From positions 1 through 29,447 of IMG/VR virus record IMGVR_UViG_3300047461_000038: 29,447 bases of DNA. One strand, given 5' to 3'. Positions 1 through 5,563 of the stretch are shown piece by piece; positions within the stretch are counted from its first letter, which is position 1; each line of letters begins with the position of its first letter. The notes under the pieces are model-generated. The model did no database searches, was not told where the DNA came from, and saw only the letters and a program-made list of their open reading frames with translations. The position numbers were made by a program, and so were the translations under genes. Origin of the DNA: a virus.

Positions 1-128
1 TTGAAGTCCTGCAACGTATCACCTGAGAATACAATAGTCTCGCGGTTAGCTAGGTCGCAAGCCACGATTACCCAAACCTTAGTAGGCTTCAGTCCGTTGG
101 CTTCTATATCAAATACAACTTGCTTCAC
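1..128 (-). CDS. T7-like DNA polymerase, N-terminal fragment (runs off left edge)
   Basis: The first 42 codons of a gene that continues beyond base 1. Translation begins (V/M)KQVVFDIEANGLKPTKVW, the first exonuclease motif (DxE, here D8-I-E10) of the 3'-5' proofreading domain of family A phage polymerases; T7 gp5 begins in the same way with a DIEAN motif. The start is GTG (128-126), directly after the TAA of the primase-helicase gene. An AGGAG lies 6 nt upstream inside that gene, so the two are translationally coupled. The enzyme would copy phage DNA together with the upstream helicase. The polymerase domain is outside the window, so a fused or unusual architecture cannot be excluded. Identification rests on a short N-terminus plus gene order. 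Confidence 0.85.
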   Translation of the reverse strand, partial: MKQVVFDIEANGLKPTKVWVIVACDLANRETIVFSGDTLQDF

Positions 129-1751
129 TTAGAACTCCTGTTTATCGTCTGCTACAGGACACGATGTTTCAATCATACGACCTGTGTCCTTATCATAGTA
201 CAAGTAACAAGCAGGACCAGTTAGACCCGCGAACCTGTTCTTCAGTACGCGCACCGTAGTGGTGTTTCGTACCGTTGGGTCAGCGTTCTGTTGGTCGCGC
301 TCCAGACCAATCACCATGTCAGATAACTGTGCAATAGATGCCGAACCTCGCAACTCTGCCAAGCTAATCTGTCCACCGTCTTCGTGTGCTTTGCCTGACG
401 GTCTGCGTAGGTGAGACACCAAGAACAAACCAACGCCTGTCTCCTGTACCAACTGACGTAGCTTGGTCATAATAGAGTCAATGGCTTTACGCTCATCTGC
501 AATCTCTTGGTCGGACACAACGATGCTCAAGTGGTCAAGAATAATCCATTTGCAATCAAGACCTTTCGCCATATACCTAATGCGACTTAGTAAGTTATCC
601 TCATTGGTTGAACCCCAATGGTCAAACATAAAGATACGTCCTGTACCCAACGTCTTGTCCCAAAAGACTTTCTTGGTTTCCCTGTCAAACTCTCGGCTAA
701 GATGTAAAGTCTGATTAGCCTCGATGCTCATAATCCCTAGAGCCGTCTTTGGTATGTCCTCCTCTAGTGCAAGTATGCCAATGTTGTCGTCAGTCGCACC
801 TAGTAAGTAGTGTTCCAACTCTCTGACAATCTGTGATTTACCCATACCTGAACCACTGGTTATTGTTACTAGTTCTCTTTCTCTGAATCCATAGGTGAGG
901 TCGTTGAGGCATTCCCACGGGTAAGGGATAGATTGGACTTCTTCTTGCTCAATGATTGACTCCCATGTATCGCTACCAGAGATAATACCATCAGGGCGAT
1001 AAGTTTTAGCATTCCACCACTCCTTTATAAAACCTTGTACATTACGTTCCTTCAGCATTTCACCTGCGTCCTTTACAGGCAACTTTACGTTCTTCGCTTT
1101 GTTGGGTGTAAATAAATCTAACACCGCACGAGATGCTTCCTGACCCGCTGTATCGTTATCAAAACATATTACTACGTTCTCAAAGGATTCAAGCCATTCC
1201 AAGTTCTGCTTGATGTCCTTTACTGCTCCTGACGCGCCTGACCGTATTGACACAACTGCCCACTTACTGTCAAACATTTCCGACACCGCTAGGGCATCAG
1301 CCTCTCCTTCTACTACTGTAATGTATTTACCACCACCCTTGAACGCTTGTTGACCGAACAGACCTACGTTATCAAACGTACCGCTAGAGTAGAATGCTTT
1401 GTTATCTACAATGCGCGACTTAGTCCCTGTCTGTGTGCCTGTGTCCTTGTCAAAGTAAGGGTAGTGGTGCTTGCTTATGTTCCCTTCTGTGTCGTATTCA
1501 ACGGTAACGCCAAACTTCCTGCACGTTGCCTCTGATATACGTCTGTCTGGGATTGATGCTATAACACCTGTCATTTCTAGTTTCCTATTTGCCTTCGGTT
1601 TACTCTCTATAACTTCGCCAGTTGCTCTCTCGTAGTGGTCACAACCGCCTGAAAAACAGACGGCATGACCATCGGAGTACCTCGCTAAGTTATTCCTAGA
1701 GCCACACGATGGGCATGGCTCATGTCTAACAAAGTGAGAGTCATTGGACAT
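129..1751 (-). CDS. Primase-helicase, T7 gp4-like
   Basis: 540 aa, close to T7 gp4 (566 aa). Domains in order: N-terminal zinc-binding domain with C13, C16, C32, C37 (last pair spaced Cx4C rather than Cx2C); TOPRIM primase domain with the acidic motif VVEGEADAL around residue 145 and CFDND near 197; RecA-like helicase with Walker A GSGMGKS at about 300-306, Walker B-type WIILDHLSIVVS, and LFLVSHLRRP and ELRGSASIAQLSD motifs. The C-terminus is acidic and ends in Phe (ADDKQEF), like the T7 gp4 tail that docks on the polymerase. It unwinds the fork and makes RNA primers. The ATG (1751-1749) overlaps the ssb stop as TAATG, and the polymerase GTG follows the stop directly. The high similarity in all motifs makes the call safe. 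Confidence 0.96.
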   Translation of the reverse strand: MSNDSHFVRHEPCPSCGSRNNLARYSDGHAVCFSGGCDHYERATGEVIESKPKANRKLEMTGVIASIPDRRISEATCRKFGVTVEYDTEGNISKHHYPYFDKDTGTQTGTKSRIVDNKAFYSSGTFDNVGLFGQQAFKGGGKYITVVEGEADALAVSEMFDSKWAVVSIRSGASGAVKDIKQNLEWLESFENVVICFDNDTAGQEASRAVLDLFTPNKAKNVKLPVKDAGEMLKERNVQGFIKEWWNAKTYRPDGIISGSDTWESIIEQEEVQSIPYPWECLNDLTYGFRERELVTITSGSGMGKSQIVRELEHYLLGATDDNIGILALEEDIPKTALGIMSIEANQTLHLSREFDRETKKVFWDKTLGTGRIFMFDHWGSTNEDNLLSRIRYMAKGLDCKWIILDHLSIVVSDQEIADERKAIDSIMTKLRQLVQETGVGLFLVSHLRRPSGKAHEDGGQISLAELRGSASIAQLSDMVIGLERDQQNADPTVRNTTTVRVLKNRFAGLTGPACYLYYDKDTGRMIETSCPVADDKQEF

Positions 1752-2119
1752 TAGAAGTCACCGCCACCGTCAGATGGTTCTGCTAACTCTAACACCTTTA
1801 CCTTAGACAGGTAGGTTGACGTTCCATGTACTGGGTGGGGTTTACCCTCGGCGTACTGTACCCGTACCTTAGAACCTCGCGTTAGGCGACCACTAAAGTC
1901 GTTACCGTCTGCATCGTAAATAGGTACTTCATACTTAGTGCTAAACTTACGCTGTGCCGTACCTTCGTACTCGCGTAGCTTGACACCCTTGTTGGCTAGA
2001 TTATCCGCATCAGCGGGTTCTAGTGATAAAACTAGGGAATACTTCCCAGTAGATTGACCCTGATATTCTTCATGTTCGTCAAGGTTAGCGAACGCTACGT
2101 TACCTTCTAATACTGCCAT
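1751..2119 (-). CDS. Probable single-stranded DNA-binding protein
   Basis: 122 aa. It starts MAVLEGNVAFANLDEHEEYQ and is rich in predicted beta strands (KYSLVLSLE, SKVRVQYA, YLSKVKVLEL), consistent with an OB fold. It ends in an acidic tail finishing with an aromatic residue (EPSDGGGDF), the hallmark of phage and bacterial SSBs such as T7 gp2.5 that recruit polymerase and helicase. It is the first gene behind a strong promoter and overlaps the primase-helicase start by one base. The ATG has GAAGG about 9 nt upstream. Expected role: coat ssDNA at the fork and stimulate synthesis and annealing. The family is inferred from size, tail and position; the sequence is not a close T7 gp2.5 match to my eye. 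Confidence 0.75.
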   Translation of the reverse strand: MAVLEGNVAFANLDEHEEYQGQSTGKYSLVLSLEPADADNLANKGVKLREYEGTAQRKFSTKYEVPIYDADGNDFSGRLTRGSKVRVQYAEGKPHPVHGTSTYLSKVKVLELAEPSDGGGDF

Positions 2120-2161
2120 AGTAATTTACCTTCATATAATTAATTAAAGATTACCTAAGGA

Positions 2162-2200
2162 TACTTTAGAATATAACTTTAAAGGTTATAAACTAAAGTA
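2162..2200 (-). repeat. Imperfect palindrome / 5'-leader stem-loop upstream of ssb
   Basis: TACTTTAG (2162-2169) pairs with CTAAAGTA (2193-2200), then TATAAC (2172-2177) with GTTATA (2185-2190), giving 8 + 6 bp around a TTTAAAG loop with an AA/AA internal loop. It is flanked by CCTAAGG (2154-2160) and CCTAAG (2201-2206). It begins 2-3 nt after the expected start of the minus-strand promoter at 2210-2238, so it is either an mRNA 5' hairpin or an operator for a dimeric regulator. Confidence 0.7.
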
Positions 2201-2209
2201 CCTAAGAAT

Positions 2210-2238
2210 ATTATATCATGTTTATTTGCCGATTGCAA
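2210..2238 (-). promoter_or_regulatory. Sigma70-type promoter for ssb, primase-helicase and polymerase
   Basis: On the minus strand: -35 TTGCAA (2238-2233), 17-nt spacer, extended -10 TGaTATAAT with TATAAT at 2215-2210. Predicted start near 2203, about 84 nt before the ssb ATG. It has the same extended -10 and spacing as the two rightward promoters at 6566 and 11661. Confidence 0.75.
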
Positions 2239-2283
2239 CTCCTATATAGTTAATTTGAATTAGGTACTGGTAATGTAGGAAAA

Positions 2284-2460
2284 CTAATTGTTACTCCTAA
2301 TTATATCACGTTCCTCGGCTGTTGACCAGTTCTCCTCTATCGCCTCGTCAGATGCCGTGTGGCAATCTGAACATAGGTCGATAAATTCGTCTGTAACTCT
2401 GTCTCTCTTACGCAATTCTGCCTCAGTCAGTATGACATCACAGGCTTTACATCTACTCAT
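2284..2460 (-). CDS. Small zinc-finger protein
   Basis: 58 aa from the preferred ATG at 2460; an in-frame ATG further upstream at 2496 would add 12 residues but has no ribosome site and lies inside the neighbouring gene. Two CxxC knuckles (CKAC near the N-terminus, CSDC around residue 31-34) separated by about 25 residues form a typical zinc ribbon or treble-clef scaffold. The rest is charged, with an acidic helical C-terminus. GGAG lies 10 nt before the ATG, and the start overlaps the end of the 49-aa gene. It could bind DNA, RNA or a host protein; no specific function can be assigned. It is the last minus-strand microgene before the ssb promoter. Confidence 0.75.
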   Translation of the reverse strand: MSRCKACDVILTEAELRKRDRVTDEFIDLCSDCHTASDEAIEENWSTAEERDIIRSNN

Positions 2461-2602
2461 CTTTAATACACTCCAATATTTTCTTACATTCGTCATAGCT
2501 AAAAACTACGCCATTAAATTCAAACTCTACAGGATAACAGTGAAAAACACTTATATGGTCGTCAAAATATTTTTTCATCTCTCCTATTAAATCTTTATTC
2601 AT
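2453..2602 (-). CDS. 49-aa microprotein, unknown
   Basis: Encodes MNKDLIGEMKKYFDDH... ending ILECIKDE; a compact acidic protein with three Cys. The ATG at 2602 is preceded by AAGGAG at 8-nt spacing, a strong ribosome site embedded in the end of the 67-aa gene, whose TAG is 2 nt upstream. It overlaps the zinc-finger gene start by 8 nt. Tight packing and the ribosome site support it as a real gene; I do not recognise the family. Confidence 0.7.
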   Translation of the reverse strand: MNKDLIGEMKKYFDDHISVFHCYPVEFEFNGVVFSYDECKKILECIKDE

Positions 2603-2604
2603 TC

Positions 2605-2808
2605 CTAAATCTCCTTGTATGGTCTGCCGTATGTAATCACTAGGAATGGTAGCAACACTACTAGTCCCTCATAGGGCATTGTGCTATGTTCCTCAGTCTC
2701 GCTATTATAGACCCACACTGGTCTGCTGTCCACAAACTCAAGGTCAATGCCTACTCCGTTTCGTATCTCGACTGTCAATAGTCTATTAAATAATGTTGTA
2801 TTAATCAT
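2605..2808 (-). CDS. 67-aa protein, unknown, possible membrane anchor
   Basis: Starts MINTTLFNRLLTVEIRNG; the C-terminal part contains a hydrophobic stretch (YEGLVVLLPFLVITYG) long enough for one membrane segment, though interrupted by Pro, followed by a short basic tail. The ATG has AGGAG 9 nt upstream. Its first 8 nt overlap the end of the 61-aa gene. Not recognised. It is part of a coupled run of early microgenes, which in lytic phages often encode host-takeover factors (inference). Confidence 0.65.
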   Translation of the reverse strand: MINTTLFNRLLTVEIRNGVGIDLEFVDSRPVWVYNSETEEHSTMPYEGLVVLLPFLVITYGRPYKEI

Positions 2809-2986
2809 CTTGTTTAACTCCTAGTCTGGTTTTAACTTCTTTAATTCGTTCCCTCATTTCTTCTTCATCTATAGGGTCATAGTCTGGCTCTGTCTCCTCG
2901 TATGGTTTGTAATAGCCTTTTTGTTCTTCGTAATCGCTGTAATCATAACTAGGGCAATCGTCTACCCTGCAATATTCTCTACTCAT
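2801..2986 (-). CDS. 61-aa acidic Tyr/Glu-rich protein, unknown
   Basis: Starts MSREYCRVDDCPSYDYSDYEEQ; about a third of the residues are Asp or Glu, with many Tyr, then a charged helix at the end (EEEMRERIKEVKTRLGVKQ). A C-x4-C pair sits at the N-terminus (C6, C11). GGGAG is 7 nt before the ATG, and the ATGA junction overlaps the stop of the upstream 70-aa gene by 4 nt. Strong negative charge could mimic nucleic acid, but this is speculation; no family recognised. Confidence 0.65.
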   Translation of the reverse strand: MSREYCRVDDCPSYDYSDYEEQKGYYKPYEETEPDYDPIDEEEMRERIKEVKTRLGVKQDD

Positions 2987-3195
2987 CTATCTGCTCCCAT
3001 CATCTGTAAATATTCGTAAGCCTTAGCGTACCCGTCATAATAATCATTATCTTCAGCCTCCATAGCGGGATAGCCATGAATACAATCATATTCCCCGCGT
3101 TCATAGCTTGATAACTCTTTAAAGTACTGATACATATTGTACGCCTTATCAGCTATATCCTCAAGCTGTGCCTGTTCTCTGTAGTCTTTACTCAT
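2983..3195 (-). CDS. 70-aa acidic protein, unknown
   Basis: Preferred start ATG at 3195 (MSKDYREQAQLEDIAD), with GAGAGG 7 nt upstream; a TTG at 3216 would lie inside the preceding gene and has no ribosome site. Mostly helical, Tyr- and Asp-rich, with AYNMYQYFKELSSYERGEYDCIHGYPAMEAEDNDYYDG in two parts separated by a Gly/Pro turn. ATGA overlap with the 61-aa gene. No family recognised. Confidence 0.68.
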   Translation of the reverse strand: MSKDYREQAQLEDIADKAYNMYQYFKELSSYERGEYDCIHGYPAMEAEDNDYYDGYAKAYEYLQMMGADR

Positions 3196-3209
3196 TTTAA
3201 AACCTCTCT

Positions 3210-3377
3210 TTACCAATTATGAATGACACCCGCTATTATAAACAAACAGGTTATAAAATTCAACCCCACGATTACACTACGCACAATCGCAATGTAATCA
3301 GCCTCGCGGTCTGAAGCACCTGACTTGTCGCCCAGTGCTTTAGCCCAGATGCGCCACAGTTTAAGAACGTTATGCAT
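3210..3377 (-). CDS. 55-aa single-span membrane microprotein
   Basis: MHNVLKLWRIWAKALGDKSG, then ASDREADYIAIVRSVIVG and a hydrophobic stretch (NFITCLFIIAGVIHNW). The first 20 residues form a basic amphipathic helix, then a polar linker, then one transmembrane helix of about 20 residues ending at the C-terminus. The ATG at 3377 overlaps the end of the 46-aa gene. The motif WAKALGDKSG...READY...(V/I)IVxxNFIT resembles, from memory, a widespread family of small phage membrane proteins of unknown function; not verifiable here. Too short for common ORF cut-offs. Confidence 0.75.
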   Translation of the reverse strand: MHNVLKLWRIWAKALGDKSGASDREADYIAIVRSVIVGLNFITCLFIIAGVIHNW

Positions 3378-3510
3378 AGGGCTTATACCTCTCTATTATA
3401 ACATCATCATAGCCGTCATTGCGCCAGTTACTAGCTATCCTGTGGGCTTCCTCTCTATTCGTTAGGTGAGCGTTTACCTCTACACCACCCACCCATACTG
3501 TATAAAACAT
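3370..3510 (-). CDS. 46-aa microprotein, unknown
   Basis: MFYTVWVGGVEVNAHLTNRE, then EAHRIASNWRNDGYDDVIIERYKPYA: two beta strands, a helix carrying an EEAhrIA motif, then a C-terminal strand. The ATG at 3510 shares a base with the stop of the 59-aa gene (TAATG), so it is read by coupling; GAGGAG lies 8 nt upstream inside that gene. The strand-EEA helix-strand plan recurs in its neighbours at 3510-3689, 4310-4489 and 4678-4800, suggesting one small fold diversified by duplication. Confidence 0.72.
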   Translation of the reverse strand: MFYTVWVGGVEVNAHLTNREEAHRIASNWRNDGYDDVIIERYKPYA

Positions 3511-3689
3511 TATAGCAACTCCTCTATTATATCTACCGCCCACTCTCTTTGTATCGGGTCAGCGTCATTAGGTACTCCCTCATCATCTAGCATATCAAAT
3601 ACCATTAGATGTGCCTCCTTTTTGTTATTTGCCTCTACCTCTATACTGGCATTCTCTACATAGTGAAAACCTACTTTATATTTTTTCAT
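3510..3689 (-). CDS. 59-aa microprotein, paralogue of the one at 4310-4489
   Basis: Starts MKKYKVGFHYVENASIEVEA, contains MLDDEGVPNDADPIQREWAV, ends DIIEELL. It aligns end to end with the 59-aa protein at 4310-4489: YKV, Y.E.A.IEV.A, ML..EGVP.DA, R...VD.(I/V)E, about 25 identical positions by eye. The fold is probably two strands plus a helix and loop. The ATG overlaps the TAA of the membrane microprotein as TAATG; GGGGG lies 4-8 nt upstream. Function unknown; the KYKV...IEVEA...EA plan loosely recalls the DpnD/PcfM-like small proteins, but I would not assign it. Confidence 0.75.
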   Translation of the reverse strand: MKKYKVGFHYVENASIEVEANNKKEAHLMVFDMLDDEGVPNDADPIQREWAVDIIEELL

Positions 3690-3832
3690 TACAACCCCCT
3701 AATTGCTTGAACGGCTAATAGTACCACATAACCGCCAATAGTTAGATTAAATAACACCGCACGTATTTTATCGCGCTGTTGCTCCCGTTCAAACTGTTTT
3801 AACGCCAAGTAGCGTTCTGCTGTATAACTCAT
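3689..3832 (-). CDS. 47-aa single-span membrane microprotein
   Basis: MSYTAERYLALKQFEREQQR, then DKIRAVLFNLTIGGYVVLLAVQAIRGL. A charged helical N-terminus is followed by one transmembrane helix at about residues 25-43 with a short basic end. GAGG is 7 nt before the ATG (3832). Four genes follow in near-continuous overlap (3689, 3510, 3377, 3195), so this ATG starts a coupled unit of small proteins, two of them membrane proteins. No family recognised. Confidence 0.73.
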   Translation of the reverse strand: MSYTAERYLALKQFEREQQRDKIRAVLFNLTIGGYVVLLAVQAIRGL

Positions 3833-3901
3833 AATAAAACCTCATATAATCAATTTTAAGCCATTTTACGGCTTACCTATAGTTACCTACTAATAAACAC
3901 T

Positions 3902-3933
3902 AGAAAACGCCCTAGAGGCTAATCTAAGGCGTT
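3902..3933 (-). terminator. Intergenic hairpin, likely terminator or processing signal
   Basis: On the minus strand an 11-bp stem AACGCCTTAGA/TCTAGGGCGTT (one U-G pair; 3933-3923 with 3916-3906) with a 6-nt loop, followed by TTTTCT. It lies just after the stop of the 119-aa gene. A second, smaller hairpin (3858-3874, 6 bp with a G-U pair) without a T-tract follows in the leader of the next gene. Confidence 0.65.
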
Positions 3934-3948
3934 CTGTGGTGCTTACTC

Positions 3949-4308
3949 CTATGATGGGTTCTTTATTCTGTTGTCATACTCAAGGTTGTTGATGGCTTCG
4001 TTGTAACCTATGACAAAGCCGAGCATTTCTTCTTTACTGTTGAAGTTTTTAAGGTCATAGCCGTACTGATGCCCAAGCGTGATACTGTGCTTGTTGAATA
4101 TCAAACCCTCTTCTAATATACGCTCCCTTGTCGCTACATGGTCAAAACCATAGTGCGCCAGATTGTTTTCAAACTTGACACATTGCCAAGCGTAAAAGTC
4201 TCGGTTATTACCGCGGAGGGAAAACGTCATTTTTTCTCTGCCCTCTTTTAACTCGCGGTCTCTTTGCTCAAAAAATGCTTCTTTTTCAATTTCGTAGTCT
4301 GTTTTCAT
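3949..4308 (-). CDS. 119-aa protein, unknown
   Basis: Starts MKTDYEIEKEAFFEQRDREL. A long charged N-terminal helix (about 1-28) is followed by a mixed domain with FYAWQCVKFENNLAHYGFDH and a C-terminal helix (EEMLGFVIGYNEAINNLEYDN). The ATG at 4308 has GAGGATAAATAAA upstream, and the same 19-nt junction precedes the ATG at 4676. A hairpin follows the stop, so it is the last gene of its group (4800 down to 3949). No family recognised; soluble protein by composition. Confidence 0.75.
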   Translation of the reverse strand: MKTDYEIEKEAFFEQRDRELKEGREKMTFSLRGNNRDFYAWQCVKFENNLAHYGFDHVATRERILEEGLIFNKHSITLGHQYGYDLKNFNSKEEMLGFVIGYNEAINNLEYDNRIKNPS

Positions 4309-4309
4309 T

Positions 4310-4489
4310 TTATTTATCCTCTACATAATCAACAGAGTAATCTCTATCAGTAGTGTTAGCGTCATGCGGAACGCCCTCTTGCTCCAACATTGTATAAGCT
4401 ATATTTTCCGCATCTTGTTCACTTGATGCATTAACTTCAATGATTGCGTATTCAGTGTAACTAATTGTTACTTTATAAGTTTTATCCAT
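4310..4489 (-). CDS. 59-aa microprotein, paralogue of the one at 3510-3689
   Basis: Starts MDKTYKVTISYTEYAIIEVN, contains MLEQEGVPHDANTTDRDYSV and ends DYVEDK. Same length as the protein at 3510-3689 and about 40% identical by eye, with the shared core YKV..Y.E.A.IEV.A and ML..EGVP.DA. GGAGAGGATATAAAC precedes the ATG. The terminal codons (VEDK) double as the ribosome site of the next gene. The similar sequence and the intervening genes suggest duplication of a two-strand/one-helix domain followed by divergence. Function unknown. Confidence 0.76.
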   Translation of the reverse strand: MDKTYKVTISYTEYAIIEVNASSEQDAENIAYTMLEQEGVPHDANTTDRDYSVDYVEDK

Positions 4490-4505
4490 GTTTATATCCT
4501 CTCCT

Positions 4506-4676
4506 CTATTTAGTGTAATAAACAGCGTCTAAGCCGTATTGTTTAGCGATTACTGGTAGCAATGGGCTAATTGAAACCTTAGCCTCTGCATCAAAATCGC
4601 GCGCAGTGTTTTGAGATACAACTGTTAGCAAAATATAGCCGTCAGCGTCAACTATGTAGTAAGTATGTTTAGTCAT
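4506..4676 (-). CDS. 56-aa microprotein, unknown
   Basis: MTKHTYYIVDADGYILLTVV, then SQNTARDFDAEAKVSISPLL and PVIAKQYGLDAVYYTK. Alternating strand pattern at the start, then a helix and a C-terminal strand. The ATG lies 2 nt after the TAA of the 40-aa gene, with GAGG at 9-nt spacing. Not recognised; probably cytosolic. Confidence 0.7.
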   Translation of the reverse strand: MTKHTYYIVDADGYILLTVVSQNTARDFDAEAKVSISPLLPVIAKQYGLDAVYYTK

Positions 4677-4677
4677 T

Positions 4678-4800
4678 TTATTTATCCTCTAGTTTATAGA
4701 CTTTACAGTTTTCGCCTGATTTTTTTGCAATGCTCACAGCTTCTTCGTAGCTACTCGCAAATTTATGATAATCATAATCAAAGAAATATATCGCATACAT
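4678..4800 (-). CDS. 40-aa microprotein, unknown
   Basis: MYAIYFFDYDYHKFASSYEE, then AVSIAKKSGENCKVYKLEDK: strand, helix with the recurring (E)EA.(x)IA motif, strand. It follows a 31-nt leader repeat carrying GAGG 8 nt before the ATG, and a hairpin terminator. Its last codons and the next ATG are identical over 19 nt to the junction at 4305-4323. Very short, but context and ribosome site are good. Confidence 0.65.
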   Translation of the reverse strand: MYAIYFFDYDYHKFASSYEEAVSIAKKSGENCKVYKLEDK

Positions 4801-4802
4801 CG

Positions 4803-4833
4803 TTATTACCTCATAAAGTTAAATTAATATAAT
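4803..4833 (-). repeat. 31-nt leader repeat, copy 1
   Basis: Identical to 5082-5112 except for one base (a/g at 4827/5106). On the minus strand it is an AT-rich leader containing TATGAGG, the ribosome site of the gene that follows, and it comes directly after a hairpin. A degenerate third version (CTCTTAAAGTTA) precedes the GTG at 5546. Confidence 0.85.
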
Positions 4834-4856
4834 AAAACCCCCTCACCTCAAGGGGG
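4834..4856 (-). terminator. Rho-independent terminator
   Basis: On the minus strand CCCCCT (4856-4851) pairs with AGGGGG (4843-4838) around a 7-nt loop, followed by TTTTATTATATT. It lies 15 nt after the stop of the 68-aa gene. GC-rich stem plus T-tract make it convincing. Confidence 0.8.
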
Positions 4857-4870
4857 CTTGATATATTAAC

Positions 4871-5077
4871 TTAGTCCGCTTCAAGTTCTACCAACATAGT
4901 TCCCTTACGTTCAGCGTAGGCGGATATGTCAGCCACCGCCTCGCGCCAGTTCTTATATGCCCCGTCAATGATGCCGTCAAACCATTCATCATCAAAACAA
5001 GCGTCAATAGTTTTAAATTCGTTGCATACTCCGAAACAGTCGACACTGTACCCGTATTTAGTCTGTATTGTAACCAT
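4871..5077 (-). CDS. 68-aa protein, unknown
   Basis: Starts MVTIQTKYGYSVDCFGVCNE, contains FDDEWFDGIIDGAYKNWREA and ends VELEAD. Predicted strands at both ends and a central helix (NWREAVADISAYAERKG), again the strand-(R)EA helix-strand plan of the neighbouring microproteins. Three Cys. GAGG is 10 nt before the ATG inside leader repeat copy 2. A terminator follows, so it is probably a single-gene unit or attenuated. No family recognised. Confidence 0.72.
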   Translation of the reverse strand: MVTIQTKYGYSVDCFGVCNEFKTIDACFDDEWFDGIIDGAYKNWREAVADISAYAERKGTMLVELEAD

Positions 5078-5081
5078 TGTT

Positions 5082-5112
5082 TTATTACCTCATAAAGTTA
5101 AATTAGTATAAT
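5082..5112 (-). repeat. 31-nt leader repeat, copy 2
   Basis: One mismatch to 4803-4833. It supplies the AT-rich leader and GAGG ribosome site for the ATG at 5077 and follows a hairpin at 5115-5136. Confidence 0.85.
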
Positions 5113-5136
5113 CAAGCCACCCCTCCTGAAGTGGCT
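5110..5136 (-). terminator. Weak terminator-like hairpin
   Basis: On the minus strand AGCCAC (5136-5131) pairs with GTGGCT (5120-5115), 6 bp around a 10-nt loop, followed by TGATTATACT. It lies 8 nt after the stop of the papain-like gene. The T-tract is poor, so it may be only a partial terminator or RNase-processing element. Confidence 0.45.
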
Positions 5137-5144
5137 CTGTTATA

Positions 5145-5546
5145 TTAACTTACTTTGAGAATACCTTGTATTCTTTTCCTGCTCCCTGTTGCCGTCCAAT
5201 CTTCGCAAATGCCGTCCCTAATTGATGCCACATGGTCATTGAGTATGACTATATAATCACCCTGCCAAGTGTGGCACTGTCTAAGCGCGGTATTCATTGT
5301 GCGCCCGTTTAACTCTGTTTTTACTAAGTCAGTGCTTCTACCTACTGACTCAATAATTTTGTTCATTAGGCGCACTGTAACGCCCCTGCCGTGCTTCCTG
5401 CCTTGCTGTTGGTATAGGCTACGCGCCTTACCAAATGACAACCTACAGGTAACAGCTACCGCGATAACACCGCAAAAATTTGTGTCCCCGTAGTACCTGC
5501 GCCCTATCTTAGCCAATTCCGAATATGAATGTTTGTAATTCTTCAC
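5145..5546 (-). CDS. Putative papain-like cysteine protease homologue
   Basis: 133 aa, starting with GTG at 5546 (GAGG 7 nt upstream). Visible features fit a minimal papain-like fold: C25 in DTNFCGVIAVAV at the start of a helix; a helix with LSFGKARSLYQQQGRKHGRG; TMNTALRQCHTWQGDYIVI; and the motif NDHVASIRDGICEDW with H105, D111 and D116. The pattern Cys ... G-x-Y-(I/V) ... (N)xHV-x-x-I-x-DG-x-x-x-D(W/T) is one I associate with small phage proteins of papain-like topology. The candidate triad is C25/H105/D116. It is the first gene of the leftward unit, so it would be made very early. The substrate is unknown, and it could be a dead enzyme used for binding. Confidence 0.6.
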   Translation of the reverse strand: MKNYKHSYSELAKIGRRYYGDTNFCGVIAVAVTCRLSFGKARSLYQQQGRKHGRGVTVRLMNKIIESVGRSTDLVKTELNGRTMNTALRQCHTWQGDYIVILNDHVASIRDGICEDWTATGSRKRIQGILKVS

Positions 5547-5563
5547 AATATCACCTCTTAAAG

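Noticed and set aside
4926-5493. Plus-strand open frames at 4926-5111 and 5269-5493
   Set aside because: Antisense to minus-strand genes with good ribosome sites and context; no initiation signals of their own.
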